A stretch of DNA of 64,000 bases, taken from assembly GCF_029982035.1 (NCBI RefSeq), contig NZ_CP104167.1, positions 62,001-126,000 on the forward strand, given 5' to 3'. Under the pieces are notes generated by a model. That model did not search any database, had not been told where the DNA came from, and saw nothing but the letters and a program-made list of their open reading frames with translations. Position numbers and translations under genes: made by a program. The stretch's first letter is position 1, and each line of letters starts with the position of its first letter. Source of the DNA: Megaera polyxenophila (GTDB lineage Bacteria > Pseudomonadota > Alphaproteobacteria > Rickettsiales > Rickettsiaceae). Shown one piece after another: positions 9,181 to 18,491 of this stretch.

Positions 9181-9480
9181 ATGTCTAAAAAAGCGAAGCA
9201 ATATAGTGCGACGGAAAAAACAAAAATTGTTATAGAAGCAATAAAAGCTGAAATGACAATAGCACAAATAAGCAGTAAGTACGGGGTTCATGCAACTCAA
9301 ATACAAGCATGGAAAAAAAGAGGTATAGAAAATTTAGTTAGTGGTTTTCAAGTTAAGCCGGCAACAAAAGATCCAGACAATCAAGATTTGATAAAACAAT
9401 TATATGAACAAATAGGACAGTTAAGCGTTGAGCGTGACTGGCTGAAAAAAAAATCTACATTGTTTGGACTTGGAAACTAG
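9181..9480 (+). CDS. IS3 transposase OrfA (frame altered at the slippery run)
   Basis: 99 residues, starting MSKKAKQYSATEKTKIVIEA after a ggaaatgg... leader. It has the helix-turn-helix (AQISSKYGVHATQIQAWKKR) and leucine-zipper region (EQIGQLSVERDWLKKK) of IS3 OrfA, which binds the terminal repeats. After the A run it ends STLFGLGN. Copy 2 instead reads on for a few residues in another frame before its stop. The lost base is in the poly-A tract that normally programs -1 frameshifting. Confidence 0.85.
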   Translation: MSKKAKQYSATEKTKIVIEAIKAEMTIAQISSKYGVHATQIQAWKKRGIENLVSGFQVKPATKDPDNQDLIKQLYEQIGQLSVERDWLKKKSTLFGLGN

Positions 9481-10306
9481 GAAAAGTATGATTGATAATA
9501 ATTGTATAAATCTAAGCATTGTTAGGCAATGCGATCTACTTTTAATTAATAAATCTACTTATTATTACAAGGCAAAAGGAATAACTACAAGAGACTTAGA
9601 AATAATGAAAGTAATTGATGAAATCTATACAGAGCATCCGTATTTCGGGGCCAGAAGAATGTCCAAGCATCTTGTACCGTTTGGAATTGTTATTGGTCGC
9701 AAAGCGGTAAGTCGTTATTACGGAATAATGTCAATAGAAGCCATTTATCCTAAAATGAATTTAAGCAAGCGCAACCAAGCTCATAAGGTATATCCTTATC
9801 TTTTAAAAGGCGTTGAAATTACTAAGACAAATCAGGTATGGAGCACCGATATAACTTATATTAGAATGGCACAAGGATTTGTATATCTAGTAGCCATTAT
9901 TGATTGGTTTAGCCGTTATATTCTGAGCTGGAAGGTTTCTATTAGCTTAGAAAGTGATTTTTGCATCGACGCACTAGAAGAAGCCCTAGAAAAGCACGGT
10001 CAACCTGAGGTTTTTAATACCGATCAAGGTTCTCAATTTACGTCAAAAAATTTCATCTACGAACTTGTTAAACGTGAAATCAAGATTAGCATGGACGGTA
10101 AAGGTAGGGCTTTAGATAATGTATTTATTGAAAGATTTTGGCGTTCATTAAAACAAGAAAAAATATATTTGATAATTTTAAATACTGTCAAGGAGGTAAA
10201 AAATGCTATAACAGATTACATAACTTTTTATAATAGTAAAAGGATGCACCAATCCTTGGAATATTTAACTCCAGAACAGGTGTATTTAACAAAAATTATT
10301 GGCTAA
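9464..10306 (+). CDS. IS3 transposase OrfB (DDE integrase domain)
   Basis: 280 residues from a TTG at 9464; ATG at 9488 is an alternative. It has an HTH_21-like N-terminus (HPYFGARRMSKHL) and the rve catalytic core with D in WSTDITYI, D in FNTDQGSQF and E in NVFIERFWRSLK, followed by the usual YNSKRMHQSLEYLTPEQ. It is identical in protein sequence to the second copy. It would normally act as an OrfAB fusion made by ribosomal slippage. Confidence 0.9.
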   Translation: MDLETRKSMIDNNCINLSIVRQCDLLLINKSTYYYKAKGITTRDLEIMKVIDEIYTEHPYFGARRMSKHLVPFGIVIGRKAVSRYYGIMSIEAIYPKMNLSKRNQAHKVYPYLLKGVEITKTNQVWSTDITYIRMAQGFVYLVAIIDWFSRYILSWKVSISLESDFCIDALEEALEKHGQPEVFNTDQGSQFTSKNFIYELVKREIKISMDGKGRALDNVFIERFWRSLKQEKIYLIILNTVKEVKNAITDYITFYNSKRMHQSLEYLTPEQVYLTKIIG

Positions 10307-10370
10307 TATTATAACGCAAATTATATCTCATAATTTCTGATTTTTAGTCTAGACAAATTGGGCCACCTTA

Positions 10371-10660
10371 AACATTACCAAAAATTAAAGATGCATAAAT
10401 GGCTAGAAAAGGAAACAGATGAATTATTAGATCAAGCTAAAGAAATGAGTCCTAAGAGGATTAAGTCTATTAGAGCCTCATATGGTTTAACACAAGTAGC
10501 TTTTTCCATATTACTAGATATATCTTATGATACTTATAGAAACTGGGAAATTGGGCATCGTAATCCTTGTACTTCTGCAGTATCTCTACTAACTCTTGCA
10601 GAGCAAAATCCAAAAGTTTTTTTAAAACAACAAAAACAGTACAAAAATGATAAAAACTAG
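10371..10660 (+). pseudogene. XRE-family antitoxin-like regulator, 5' end lost to IS3
   Basis: The open frame enters from IS3 sequence and reads HYQKLKMHKWLEKETDELLD, then a helix-turn-helix domain RASYGLTQVAFSILLDISYD and TYRNWEIGHRNPCTSAVSLL. This is the pattern of HigA/NadS-type antitoxins, with a short N-terminal helix and C-terminal XRE domain. The HTH is complete, and an internal ATG at 10391 could still express it. No partner toxin is next to it. The stop overlaps the start of the msrB remnant. Confidence 0.6.
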
Positions 10661-10853
10661 CAGCTTAACTACAGAAGAAAAGAAAATTATAATCCATAAG
10701 GGGACAGAAACTTGCTACACAGCAACTTCTGAAAGATGGAGCTTATCTTTGTAGAAATTGTGGTATAGGATTGTTTAGCAGTAAAGATAAGTTCTATTCT
10801 GGCACTGGTTGGCCTAGCTTTGATCGAGAATTAGACAACATTATGATAATTTA
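10647..10853 (+). pseudogene. msrB: methionine-R-sulfoxide reductase remnant
   Basis: ATG at 10647 gives MIKTSSLTTEEKKIIIHKGT, then the frame breaks. A second frame continues LLKDGAYLCRNCGIGLFSS and SGTGWPSF, the diagnostic MsrB zinc-site (CxxC) and core motifs. The second CxxC and the catalytic RxC.N segment at the C-terminus are absent. The gene is therefore frameshifted and 3'-truncated and cannot make active enzyme. It begins inside the end of the XRE gene. Confidence 0.75.
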
Positions 10854-11090
10854 AGAGACTAGCTAGATACGAAGGTTTTAAAAGTCAGAATTTTGAATTT
10901 AACAATGTAAAGGGTAATAAAGCAGAGATTGTGATTGAAATTATTTCTAATATAGCAAGCGTATACCACGAACTATTTGCGAGGAGTCTAATTAGTAAGA
11001 TATTATCAAGAGAAATGGATAGTTCACAAGCACTATTGGCAGAGCAATCAGATGATGAAGGAGAAGAAGTAAATGCAGCGTTACTTCACG
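10854..11090 (+). other. short region with an unrecognised open frame
   Basis: A plus-strand frame from about 10865 to 11152 reads RYEGFKSQNFEFNNVKGNKA and later DEGEEVNAALLHARALVKSP. No start with a good ribosome site and no family recognised. Its end overlaps an XRE remnant on the other strand. It may be a gene tail or chance. Confidence 0.25.
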
Positions 11091-11282
11091 CTAGGGCCTT
11101 AGTAAAATCACCTGATGCCGAATATGCTGCTGGCGTGCCGTCGGAAGCATAGGAGAAAAAGCAGAAGGACTGGAAGGGTTTCTTACACCTTGCTCCCATT
11201 TTTGATAAGTAACAAGTTTTATACCCAATAGATCAGCGAATTTAACTTGTGTAACACTATAAAAACCTCTGTTATTAATCAT
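11091..11282 (-). pseudogene. XRE-family (HigA/NadS-like) regulator fragment
   Basis: The N-terminal part reads VTQVKFADLLGIKLVTYQKW and EQGVRNPSSPS, a helix-turn-helix of the same type as the gene at 10371-10660. After PSSPS the sequence leaves the family pattern and ends at residue 63. The segment before the HTH is only about 10 residues. It is probably a remnant, truncated on one or both sides. Confidence 0.5.
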
Positions 11283-11325
11283 AATCTTATGTTAAAGTGA
11301 TTAATAAAAAAAGAATCTATTGATC

Positions 11326-12435
11326 ATGAAATGGAATTGGCAGCAGAAGGATTGGCCTAGTTTTTCATATGATACAACAAAGCTTTTAGAGCTTGAACAA
11401 CAGCTATTACATCAGTCGGGAATATTATTTGGAGCATATAAGCATTTAACTAGCGAAGATAAAGAATGGTTGAAGGTCGAGCTTATTAGTAATGAAGCTC
11501 TCAAAACATCAGAAATAGAAGGTGAATATTTAGATAGAAGTAGCTTGCAATCATCTATTAGACGTTATTTTGGGCTTCAGGTAGATACCAGTAAAATTAA
11601 GCCTGAAGAAAATGGTATCGCAGCTTTAATGATTGATTTATACAAGACTTACAATACAGCTCTCACTCATGAAAAATTATATGATTGGCATAGTAAATTA
11701 TTGGGCCATAGAAACGACTTAGAATATATAGGTTGTTACAGAGGGGGTGAAGAGCCAATGCAGGTTATTTCTGGCCGTATTGGAGAGCCTACAATACATT
11801 TTGAAGCCCCTCCATCTGAAAGGGTAAAAAATGAAATGGAGATTTTTATTGAATGGTTTAATGAATCACAAAATAGATTTAGAAAAACTGTTCCAACTCT
11901 AACTAGAGCTGGGATCACACACCTTTATTTTGAATCTATACATCCCTTTGAGGATGGCAATGGCCGTATTGGTAGGGTTTTATCAGAAAAAGTGCTTGCG
12001 CAAGGATTAAGGCAACCCACACTATTAGCTTTATCTACAATTATCAACAAGTATAAAAAGCGGTACTATGATGCTTTAGAAAGAGCAAATAAAAATAATG
12101 AAATTACAGAATGGCTTATATATTTTGCAAATACTATATTAGAAGCACTAGCTTATACTCAAAAAGCAATAGAGTTTTTGATAGAAAAAGCAAAAATATT
12201 AAATAGGCTAGAAGGAGAGCTTAATAGCCGTCAGAAGAAGGCATTACTTAGAATATTTGAAGCAGGGCACGAGGGTTTTCAAGGTGGTTTAAGTGCAAAT
12301 AATTATATAAGTATAACTAAAGCTACCCAACCTACAACTACAAGGGATTTAGTTGATTTAGTACAGAAGGGAGTATTATACAAAATAGGCGAACGCAAAC
12401 ACACTCGGTATTACCTCAACTTTACGAGGAATTGA
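11326..12435 (+). CDS. Fic-domain protein (probable AMP-transferase), class II
   Basis: 369 residues from ATG at 11326 (MKWNWQQKDWPSFSYD); a TTG two codons upstream is possible. The Fic motif HPFEDGNGRIGR starts at about residue 206, with all key residues present (His, Asp/Asn, Gly-Asn-Gly, Arg). A SEIEG motif at 62-66 matches the [S/T]xxxE[G/N] inhibitory helix, and its position before the Fic core makes it class II. The C-terminus looks like a winged helix (STRQKKALLRIF-like, then TKATQPTTTRDLVDLVQKG). Such proteins AMPylate target hydroxyls and self-inhibit through the glutamate. It has no adjacent antitoxin, as expected when the inhibitor is intramolecular, and it looks intact among decayed neighbours. 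Confidence 0.9.
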   Translation: MKWNWQQKDWPSFSYDTTKLLELEQQLLHQSGILFGAYKHLTSEDKEWLKVELISNEALKTSEIEGEYLDRSSLQSSIRRYFGLQVDTSKIKPEENGIAALMIDLYKTYNTALTHEKLYDWHSKLLGHRNDLEYIGCYRGGEEPMQVISGRIGEPTIHFEAPPSERVKNEMEIFIEWFNESQNRFRKTVPTLTRAGITHLYFESIHPFEDGNGRIGRVLSEKVLAQGLRQPTLLALSTIINKYKKRYYDALERANKNNEITEWLIYFANTILEALAYTQKAIEFLIEKAKILNRLEGELNSRQKKALLRIFEAGHEGFQGGLSANNYISITKATQPTTTRDLVDLVQKGVLYKIGERKHTRYYLNFTRN

Positions 12436-12778
12436 TGATATTAGATCGGATTAGATCAGTACAAAATACCAGATTAGTATGCTAGTACATGAAAGTTCAG
12501 AGAGGTATGAACAAAGTACAATCAGACTTACTTAGATTTAAAAGTAATGCCACGGTGAAGGTGGTCTAGCGAATATTAGGAAGCTGGGATAAACTACTCT
12601 TTTTTTACAATTGAAAAAGTATGAGACTCTATATACCAAACAAAAAGGTAAGGTCAGAATTAAAAAACATGATAATTGGGTATTATGACAAGTAGAGGCC
12701 AAATCCGACATTAGAGTGATTATTTGGGTGGTTTTTAGGAATTTAAGTATTGTTAATATAATTTATTAGAGAAATAAC
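12436..12778. other. intergenic stretch, no gene seen
   Basis: 343 bp between the Fic gene and an IS256-type fragment. Only short interrupted frames are present. The last bases before 12779 are probably the leader of the IS256-type element. Nothing else could be supported. Confidence 0.4.
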
Positions 12779-13054
12779 ATGAGTAAGAGCGATCAAGAAA
12801 AAATAAAGCAAGCGGTAGATTTGTTAATAGATAAAGACACAGATTTAACAAGTTTTTTTGCTAAAGACGGGATGTTAAAAGAGCTTACAAAAAATCTATT
12901 TGAAAGGGCTTTAAAAGCAGAAATGGACGAGCATCTTGGCTATAGCAGGTATGGTAGAGGAGAAACGGAGAACAGCAGGAATGGGAGTATGCCTATTCAA
13001 AATTGGGGAGAAGCTATGGCCCATTTTTTGATAAAATTTGAGGGTAGAATTTAA
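12779..13054 (+). pseudogene. IS256-family transposase, N-terminal fragment
   Basis: Starts MSKSDQEKIKQAVDLLIDKD and continues LTKNLFERALKAEMDEHLGY and SRYGRGETENSRNG, the conserved N-terminus of IS256/mutator transposases. After NSRNG the sequence departs from the family (SMPIQNWGEAMAHFLIKF) and stops at residue 91, where intact proteins have about 400 residues with the DDE core. Dead remnant. Confidence 0.85.
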
Positions 13055-13173
13055 GTGGAGTAGTTGAGATTTAATCTCCTTTGTTTTAATGAGTCTGTAA
13101 TATAGTTTGTGTAAGTTGCAAAAGGGTATAGTAGAAAATACTATAAAAAAGCAACTTAAACACAGAGGAAAAA

Positions 13174-13283
13174 ATGGCTAAAAAATTAGCAGAAAAAGAA
13201 GTAGATATAAATACTAAATTAGTCGAAGAATTACTATCAAAAGCAGATCCATCTGAATTATTTGGTCGCGGTGGATTATTTAA
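13174..13283 (+). pseudogene. second IS256-family transposase fragment, cut by IS91
   Basis: ATG at 13174 gives MAKKLAEKEVDINTKLVEEL then LSKADPSELFGRGGLFN, another IS256-type N-terminus distinct from the one at 12779. It stops matching where the IS91 copy begins at about 13284, after which the frame reads IS91 sequence. The remaining transposase was not found on the far side of the IS91. Confidence 0.7.
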
Positions 13284-13487
13284 TAGTATAGGAAATTCAA
13301 AATTTGCAACCAGAAAAATCATCAATCAGCTTTTTAAAAATTCGTTTAATAAATATGTAGTTACCAGCCACAATATTAGAAATTATCAACACTTTTACAA
13401 AAATCTCTGCCAGAATCTATCTAAAAATAGGTTCAGTTTTACAAATTATGTGGCCAAGACGTGAAAGAAGTGTTCGCCATAATGATG

Positions 13488-14665
13488 TTATCTAGGCGTT
13501 GATAATAATTCATTGGTTCTTATTAATAACAATGGCGGAGATAAACCGTAATAAACTTGCCGCAGATTCATACATTTATTGCAATTATAGCAAAACAGAG
13601 GATCTATTTTAAAATTCAACCAAATCATTAATCTCCAACTAATGAGCTTAGTTTTCTTATGAACGATTTGATTAATTGCCTTATATACGATAGGTAATTG
13701 TACGCCCCTAGTTCTATTAGATAAAAAACCGTAATACCTAATCATTCGAAAATAACGATCTGGTATATGCATAATCAGACTAGCTATGAACTGCATCACG
13801 GGCATAGTTATGCGATCAATTGTATTATTATAGTGATCAAGAAATTTAAACGTTACCTGCTTTCCGTCGTAATTTTCTATTCTTGTCTCGGAAATAGGGG
13901 GCGTTTTATATACCGCCCTAAATATTCTATGTTGCGTTTATGATCATCCGATGGTTTTTGTAAATAAACATACCAACTGATTTCGTATAAACTACTCATC
14001 CAGTTATTAAAATTCTCAGCATTTTGATATGCGGACGGCAACTTCAAATTACTTGAGATATATTGAAAGCGAAATAACTCAAGGACTCTATGTCTCCACA
14101 TTTTTTTAATAGGTTCGGCAGGAAAAAATAATTTTTGCCACTTGCCTTTGCTATTTATACCGCCGCAAGTAACCGATAAATGGATATGAACATTGCGTTT
14201 TAAATCTCTACCGAAAGTGTGTAAGGCAGTAAATATACCAACCACAAGATCTTCTTTGTAGCTATCTCCTTAATAATTCCTGCTGCAATACCGGAAATCA
14301 ATCCAAACAGATCACGATTGAGCCAAAATATCGGCCATAAAGAGTCCGGCATTGTAAATGTAATGTGCTGCCATCGTGTTTTTGGTAGAACATTGCTAGC
14401 CTTACTCACCCATTGATCCGTTTGTTTCTTACCACAACGAGAACAAAACCTACCTTTACAGCTGAATGCTACCGATTTATTGCGGTTACAATCACGGCAG
14501 CTATAACGTTTAAATCCTAAATATTTCGTTCCACACGATATAACTTTAGTGACGTTGAAAATAATGCCGTATCTTAGCTTGCCGTATTTTTTAGCGAAAT
14601 CGAGACCAATTACCACGGTCTAGAAAAATATGTTTTATAGATATTCCTTTACCGACTATTTCCAT
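13488..14665 (-). pseudogene. IS91-family rolling-circle transposase, copy 1 (multiply frameshifted)
   Basis: ATG at 14665 (MEIVGKGISIKHIFLDRGNW). It contains the zinc-binding N-domain (YSCRDCNRNKSVAFSCKG then RFCSRCGKKQTDQW), the HUH motif region (VHIHLSVTCGG) and the tyrosine motif YLGRYIKRP, as in IS91 transposases. Two breaks are shared with every copy in the window (after NWSRF and after YIKRP). This copy has an additional indel near 14245 (agatcttctttg where the others have agatttttctttg). Inactive. Confidence 0.85.
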
Positions 14666-14689
14666 AAATTACTTATAGTTAATGTTTTC

Positions 14690-14943
14690 TTACCAAGGAA
14701 TCTTTCTTCCTTTGCGTTCTAAATCAAATTCTTTACAATCAGGGCAATAGTAAACAGAATTATACTTATGATTGGGAGATATTTTTCGCAACATTATCCA
14801 GAAAGCCTTGGCTATTTCCTTATCTCCTTCGGAAAAAATCTTTTGATCCTGCTGTAAGGAATTGCTTGCTCTTTAGAAATGGCCTTAAGAGTTTTTACCG
14901 CTAATTCATTGACCAAATGCTGCTCAGAGTGCAAGTTACTCAT
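14690..14943 (-). pseudogene. IS91 upstream small ORF, copy 1 (frameshifted)
   Basis: Matches the 84-residue ORF at 32162-32416 (MSNLHSEQHLVNELAVKTLK) but one A is missing in the run ggatcaaaagattt (five A in the others), which breaks the frame. The function of this ORF is unknown. It precedes the transposase by about 25 bp in all copies, comparable to the accessory upstream ORF of IS91 itself. Confidence 0.7.
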
Positions 14944-15128
14944 AACTCAATTATATATTATCTTATGTATGTCTAACATTCAGTCTTTATAACTCAAGTT
15001 AAAACAAATCAAATACCAGTATTATAATCCTCCATAAATATTTATCGGTCAAGGGTATCTTCTTTTAAGCTGCCACCGATAGGTGGCTTATCTTGAAAAT
15101 ATTTTAATAAAAATAAACCAATTAATTT

Positions 15129-15458
15129 ATGGTACAAGAAGAATTTGTTAATACAATACTTGATATATTATCACCGATATCAAATATTACTACAGTAAAG
15201 AGCCAAGGATTTGTAGGTCTATATAAAGATAACGTTATCTTTGGTAGGATAATCGAGCAAAGTGTTTACTTGTTAAGTAATGGTAATAAATTTATTGAAG
15301 TAGAAACTGAGCTAATAACTAGGTTACTTAGACCTAAAAATCAACTGAATCAATATGACCTTGATACGTTTTTATTTGAGGTTACTAAGGCGTGGTGGTT
15401 AGCTAAAGGAAGAACTATAACTATTTCAAATATAAAAGAAATTTTAACAAAAATTTAA
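15129..15458 (+). CDS. TfoX/Sxy N-terminal-domain-like protein
   Basis: 109 residues. The core KSQGFVGLYKDNVIFGRIIE followed by SVYLLSNGNKFIEVET resembles the TfoX_N fold, which has a GLY.DG.MFG..... LYL.......F pattern. The C-terminal DTFLFEVTKAWWLAKGR is shared with the paralogue at 39100-39426. In other bacteria TfoX/Sxy proteins regulate competence, but most small TfoX_N proteins are uncharacterised. No competence function is claimed. It starts 34 bp after the CAAG end of IS91 copy 1 and is transcribed opposite to the block that follows, as is its paralogue. Confidence 0.6.
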   Translation: MVQEEFVNTILDILSPISNITTVKSQGFVGLYKDNVIFGRIIEQSVYLLSNGNKFIEVETELITRLLRPKNQLNQYDLDTFLFEVTKAWWLAKGRTITISNIKEILTKI

Positions 15459-15635
15459 TATCCAGTAAATCTGTTATAATAAGTATCTTTGTGTATTACT
15501 ATACATTATGATATAATAAAGCAATAAACTTTAGCAACGATTATACAAAAAAGTATCTAAAATTACCAGCTTAAGTTTAGAATAAACAGAAGGGATAAAA
15601 TAATTATATGTAACGTAATGTAATGTATAATATTA

Positions 15636-16034
15636 TTATGATTTGTTTTTTGTAAATGCTAAAATTGCTTTTTCCATTATTTTTCTTCTATTTCTATTAG
15701 GTAAACCTTGCCAAAATTGTTTTTGCTTGTGGGTAACTCTAACAATTATTTCTGTGTAATCTGTTTCTTTATCGTTAATTATTTGATCAGTACTAAATCC
15801 ATTTTCTTCTATTTGTACTATAATATACCTCAATACATCTGATATAGAACTAAACGTATAGTCAGATACATTATGCATAGCTGATAAATAGTTATGTAAG
15901 GTATTGTATAGTAATGTGTTGATACGTAGTGAGATAATACAATTTTTTTTATTATTAATATTCTCAGTATTGCTGGATAAACCTATTTTTGGAGATTTTT
16001 CTAGAGACTTGTTTTTTGCGGATAGTATTTCCAC
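15636..16034 (-). CDS. ParA-partner candidate with two ribbon-helix-helix-like segments
   Basis: 132 residues from a GTG at 16034. The reconstructed ParA stop overlaps it by one base (TAGTG), so translation is probably coupled. Two beta-helix-helix-like stretches are visible: ISLRINTLLYNTLHNYLSAM with SISDVLRYIIVQIEE, and TEIIVRVTHKQKQFWQGLPN with RRKIMEKAILAF. Small DNA-binding RHH proteins are usual partners of ParA in plasmid partition (ParG or CopG type). The role is inferred from position and fold-like pattern only. Confidence 0.5.
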   Translation of the reverse strand: MEILSAKNKSLEKSPKIGLSSNTENINNKKNCIISLRINTLLYNTLHNYLSAMHNVSDYTFSSISDVLRYIIVQIEENGFSTDQIINDKETDYTEIIVRVTHKQKQFWQGLPNRNRRKIMEKAILAFTKNKS

Positions 16035-16637
16035 TAATTTTTACCGTATAATAATTCATGTATAACTGAAAAATCATTATTAATTTCATCAAATACTTTT
16101 TTATCTTTCAATGTAATAAAATAGTTCTCTAAAAGAGCGTTAAGTAAAGTGGGGTATACCGCTGGTCTATTACTTAGTCCATTTAGTAAAATTCCTCTTC
16201 CTTGTTCTTTTATAATTTTTGATACTTGTGAGATGCCTTCTTTTTGTTCATTAGTTCCTTCTTTCCTATTAGGAATAAAAATAACTCTTTATTTGTAAAG
16301 ATTCATTAATTGATAAAAACCATCCAATAACAATTTCCAAATCAGCAATATGTGGTTGAAATGGAACAACAATAATGTCTGCTTCTCTTACATACCTTAT
16401 AAGGCTAGATCCAGCGGTACCAGCCGTGTCTATAACCAACAGATTTGGCTCTTTTGTATTACAAAAGTCATAATTATTGCCTTTACATTTTTCTAACCAT
16501 GTATAAATAGTTCTATTAGGGTCAGCATCTAGAATATTTACAGTATAATTTTTGAATTCAAACCACTGCGCCAACAACCCAGCGACAGTAGATTTACCTA
16601 CTCCACCTTTATCTCCTGTTACTGCTATTGTTTTCAT
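16034..16637 (-). pseudogene. ParA-family ATPase, frameshifted
   Basis: ATG at 16637. The deviant Walker A GDKGGVGKST is at residues 8-17, with DADPNR (A') and LLVIDTAGTAGS (Walker B) following. The frame closes at 16269 (LQIKSYFYS). Reading another frame from there continues naturally VIFIPNRKEGTNEQKEGISQ and VSKIIKEQGRGILLNGLSNR to a stop at 16034-16036. One indel in caaataaagagttatt therefore separates two halves of an otherwise complete protein of about 200 residues. Plasmid partition or cell-pole positioning is the family role. Confidence 0.8.
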
Positions 16638-16730
16638 AAATAATTTTTATATAATGTACCTAACATTACCACACTTTGCAATATACTACAATACTATACA
16701 ATACATGTTTCTGTATATTATATATAATAT

Positions 16731-17165
16731 TTATTTAAAAATCTTTAAAATCTCGTGAAATGATTTAAATTCACTAATTTTAAACTCTTCAACTACTACT
16801 CGATAATCACTACCAAGCTTCAAGAAAAGTTCGGTGTATTTGAAGTTATTATTCTGGTCAGAAACTTCCGTGCAGTAAAAATCATCATCGAAATTATATT
16901 GAGGGAATTTTCTTTTAAGAAAGGTACAAATTTCCTGCCATTCTTCCTTACTGATTTTTAGTTCATATTTCTTGTATTTCAGAAGAAAGACGGCAAGGAT
17001 GTTCAACAAAATTAAGGCATAGAGTAAGCTGGCATTAAAATTGTTTAATATATGGTATTCTAAAATATTATTAACAAATAGTAATCCTCCTATAAGGCAA
17101 ATCCAAAAAGGGGGGAATGGCAAATATTTTGATAAAAGTATTTGCATCTTAAAACTTAAATTCAT
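16731..17165 (-). CDS. small membrane protein, paralogue of 36561-36995
   Basis: 144 residues. Two hydrophobic helices (about 15-35 and 45-63) are followed by a charged cytosolic-type domain (KISKEEWQEICTFLKRKFPQ ... VVVEEFKISEFKS). No known domain recognised. It aligns end to end with the protein at 36561-36995, and in both places it follows the SPFH-like gene, so the pair is a conserved unit. It probably works at the inner membrane with that protein. Confidence 0.6.
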   Translation of the reverse strand: MNLSFKMQILLSKYLPFPPFWICLIGGLLFVNNILEYHILNNFNASLLYALILLNILAVFLLKYKKYELKISKEEWQEICTFLKRKFPQYNFDDDFYCTEVSDQNNNFKYTELFLKLGSDYRVVVEEFKISEFKSFHEILKIFK

Positions 17166-17288
17166 AAATATATTCTATAATTAAACACTGCGTATTATAT
17201 ACTGAAAGTTGAACTTTAACAACAGGTTTTCTAATGCGCGATAGTTATATTCGGTCAATTTAAACTGGCCTTATATCCCCATGGATAT

Positions 17289-18109
17289 TTACGGCTTTCG
17301 TTGGTAAATATTTAAATCTCCTAATTTTAACCACAAAATAGCATGGTCAGATAGCCTTGCAGAATTCAATTCTTTATTCACGATATTAGTGATTTCTTTT
17401 TCAATTTGTTCTTTTTGATTAGAAAAATTACTTAAGCTGAGTGTTTGACTTAATTGATTAAGAGAGTTTTGTATATTAGGTTGGACTACTTTTTTACAAG
17501 TGTTTCTAAGTCTGATTTGTGAGTTATTAGCAATTCCAAAGCTTTATCTTTTGTTAAAGTAATATCAAAAATTAGATCGATGTAAAAAAAATATTCGGAT
17601 TGCTGTTGACTATTTAGTAAGGTATCCTTATCCGGTCTAATACTTAATTTCCAATTATAAGTTTCCTTTTGAGGAAAAGTATATAAGTTACGTAGTAAAT
17701 TTTTTGATAATGGAAGAAAGTGATCTCCAGCAGATAAGTCCTTGATTTCATTATGATTGTCTGGATTTCCTACAAAGGTGATTTCTTCTGGTTTTACAGT
17801 ATAATAACCGGTATTGACAATAGAAACTATGTACCAAGTGGTAATTCCGCACATAACTAGTAATAATAAAAGATTTTGGATTATAATTGTTATACGATCT
17901 TTGCTGATTAGTAGCTCTATAAACCCTATAAATAGAATAATAGTCAAAAATATTAATACCATTGATAATATTATTAATAGAGGGGTTGGAAGAAATGAAA
18001 AAATAGAAGATACAAAAACCAGCAACAATATCCCACCTAGGGTTTCTATGTATGATATTGGTTCTTGAGGTTTTTTGATGTTCTTTGTTTGAGTATTTAT
18101 GGCTTCCAT
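17289..18109 (-). pseudogene. SPFH/Band-7-like membrane protein, frameshifted paralogue of 35547-36401
   Basis: The N-terminal 207 residues (MEAINTQTKNIKKPQEPISY, membrane helices, then TGYYTVKPEEITFVGNPDNH) match the intact gene at 35547. The frame then closes at 17486. Another frame continues VVQPNIQNSLNQL through NIVNKELNSARLSDHAILWL to NIYQRKP and a stop at 17289-17291, also lacking the last ~20 residues of the intact copy. It is 28 bp downstream of the split membrane gene on the same strand. Confidence 0.75.
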
Positions 18110-18491
18110 AATAATATTACCTATTTAGATTAATTGATTAATTTTTTAAATTCATAGTTTTTGCCGTCATAGTTTTTACAACACTTAAAATAAATAAGGT
18201 TATTACTAATATAAACATACCTAAACCGCTTGCTACTAAAGAGATATATATGCTAAATGTTAAAAAAAGATTTGCAGCACCATCTAAAACTTTTAGCTCA
18301 TTACAAATGATATATAACAGAATCAAGCCTGCGGTAATGATAAAATTAAATGTTGTGGGATAACTAAAACTTAGCTTACATGTTTTTAGAAAAAATATTT
18401 CACTAAAAAAAAGTCCTATTATTATAAATGCTCCGAATACATGAACAAATAACCCTCGCAAACTATCGTTCACAGCGCCTGTTATTTTCAA

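Larger units (their letters stand above)
9111..10370 (+). mobile_element. IS3-family element, copy 1 (1,260 bp)
   Basis: The same block recurs at 57793-59053. Shared ends run from ggtacccaaaaactggac to the reverse complement of ggtggcccaatttgtctaga, which form imperfect terminal inverted repeats; exact ends are uncertain by a few bases. It carries overlapping orfA and orfB. This copy has 9 A residues in the orfA/orfB slippery run where copy 2 has 10. That changes the frame relation and should stop production of the OrfAB fusion transposase by -1 slippage. It lies against a 5'-truncated XRE gene. Confidence 0.9.
13284..15091 (-). mobile_element. IS91-family element, copy 1 (about 1,808 bp)
   Basis: One of four near-identical copies (others begin at 32014, 40658 and 42469). 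The left terminus (15091 here) starts ataagccacctatcggtggc, a GCCACC/GGTGGC hairpin, and abuts CAAG (CTTG at 15092-15095 on plus). The right terminus ends cctatacta. CAAG and GAAC are the target tetranucleotides known for IS91. No target duplication is seen, as expected for rolling-circle transposition. This copy carries extra lesions in both ORFs. Confidence 0.85.

Noticed and set aside
13174..13464. 96-residue ORF as one gene
   Set aside because: Only the first 37 residues are IS256-like; the rest is translated IS91 right-end sequence in antisense.
18138..18491. Independent gene starting at the TTG at 18491
   Set aside because: The start lies at the IS200 boundary and the reading frame joins the upstream half after IS removal.
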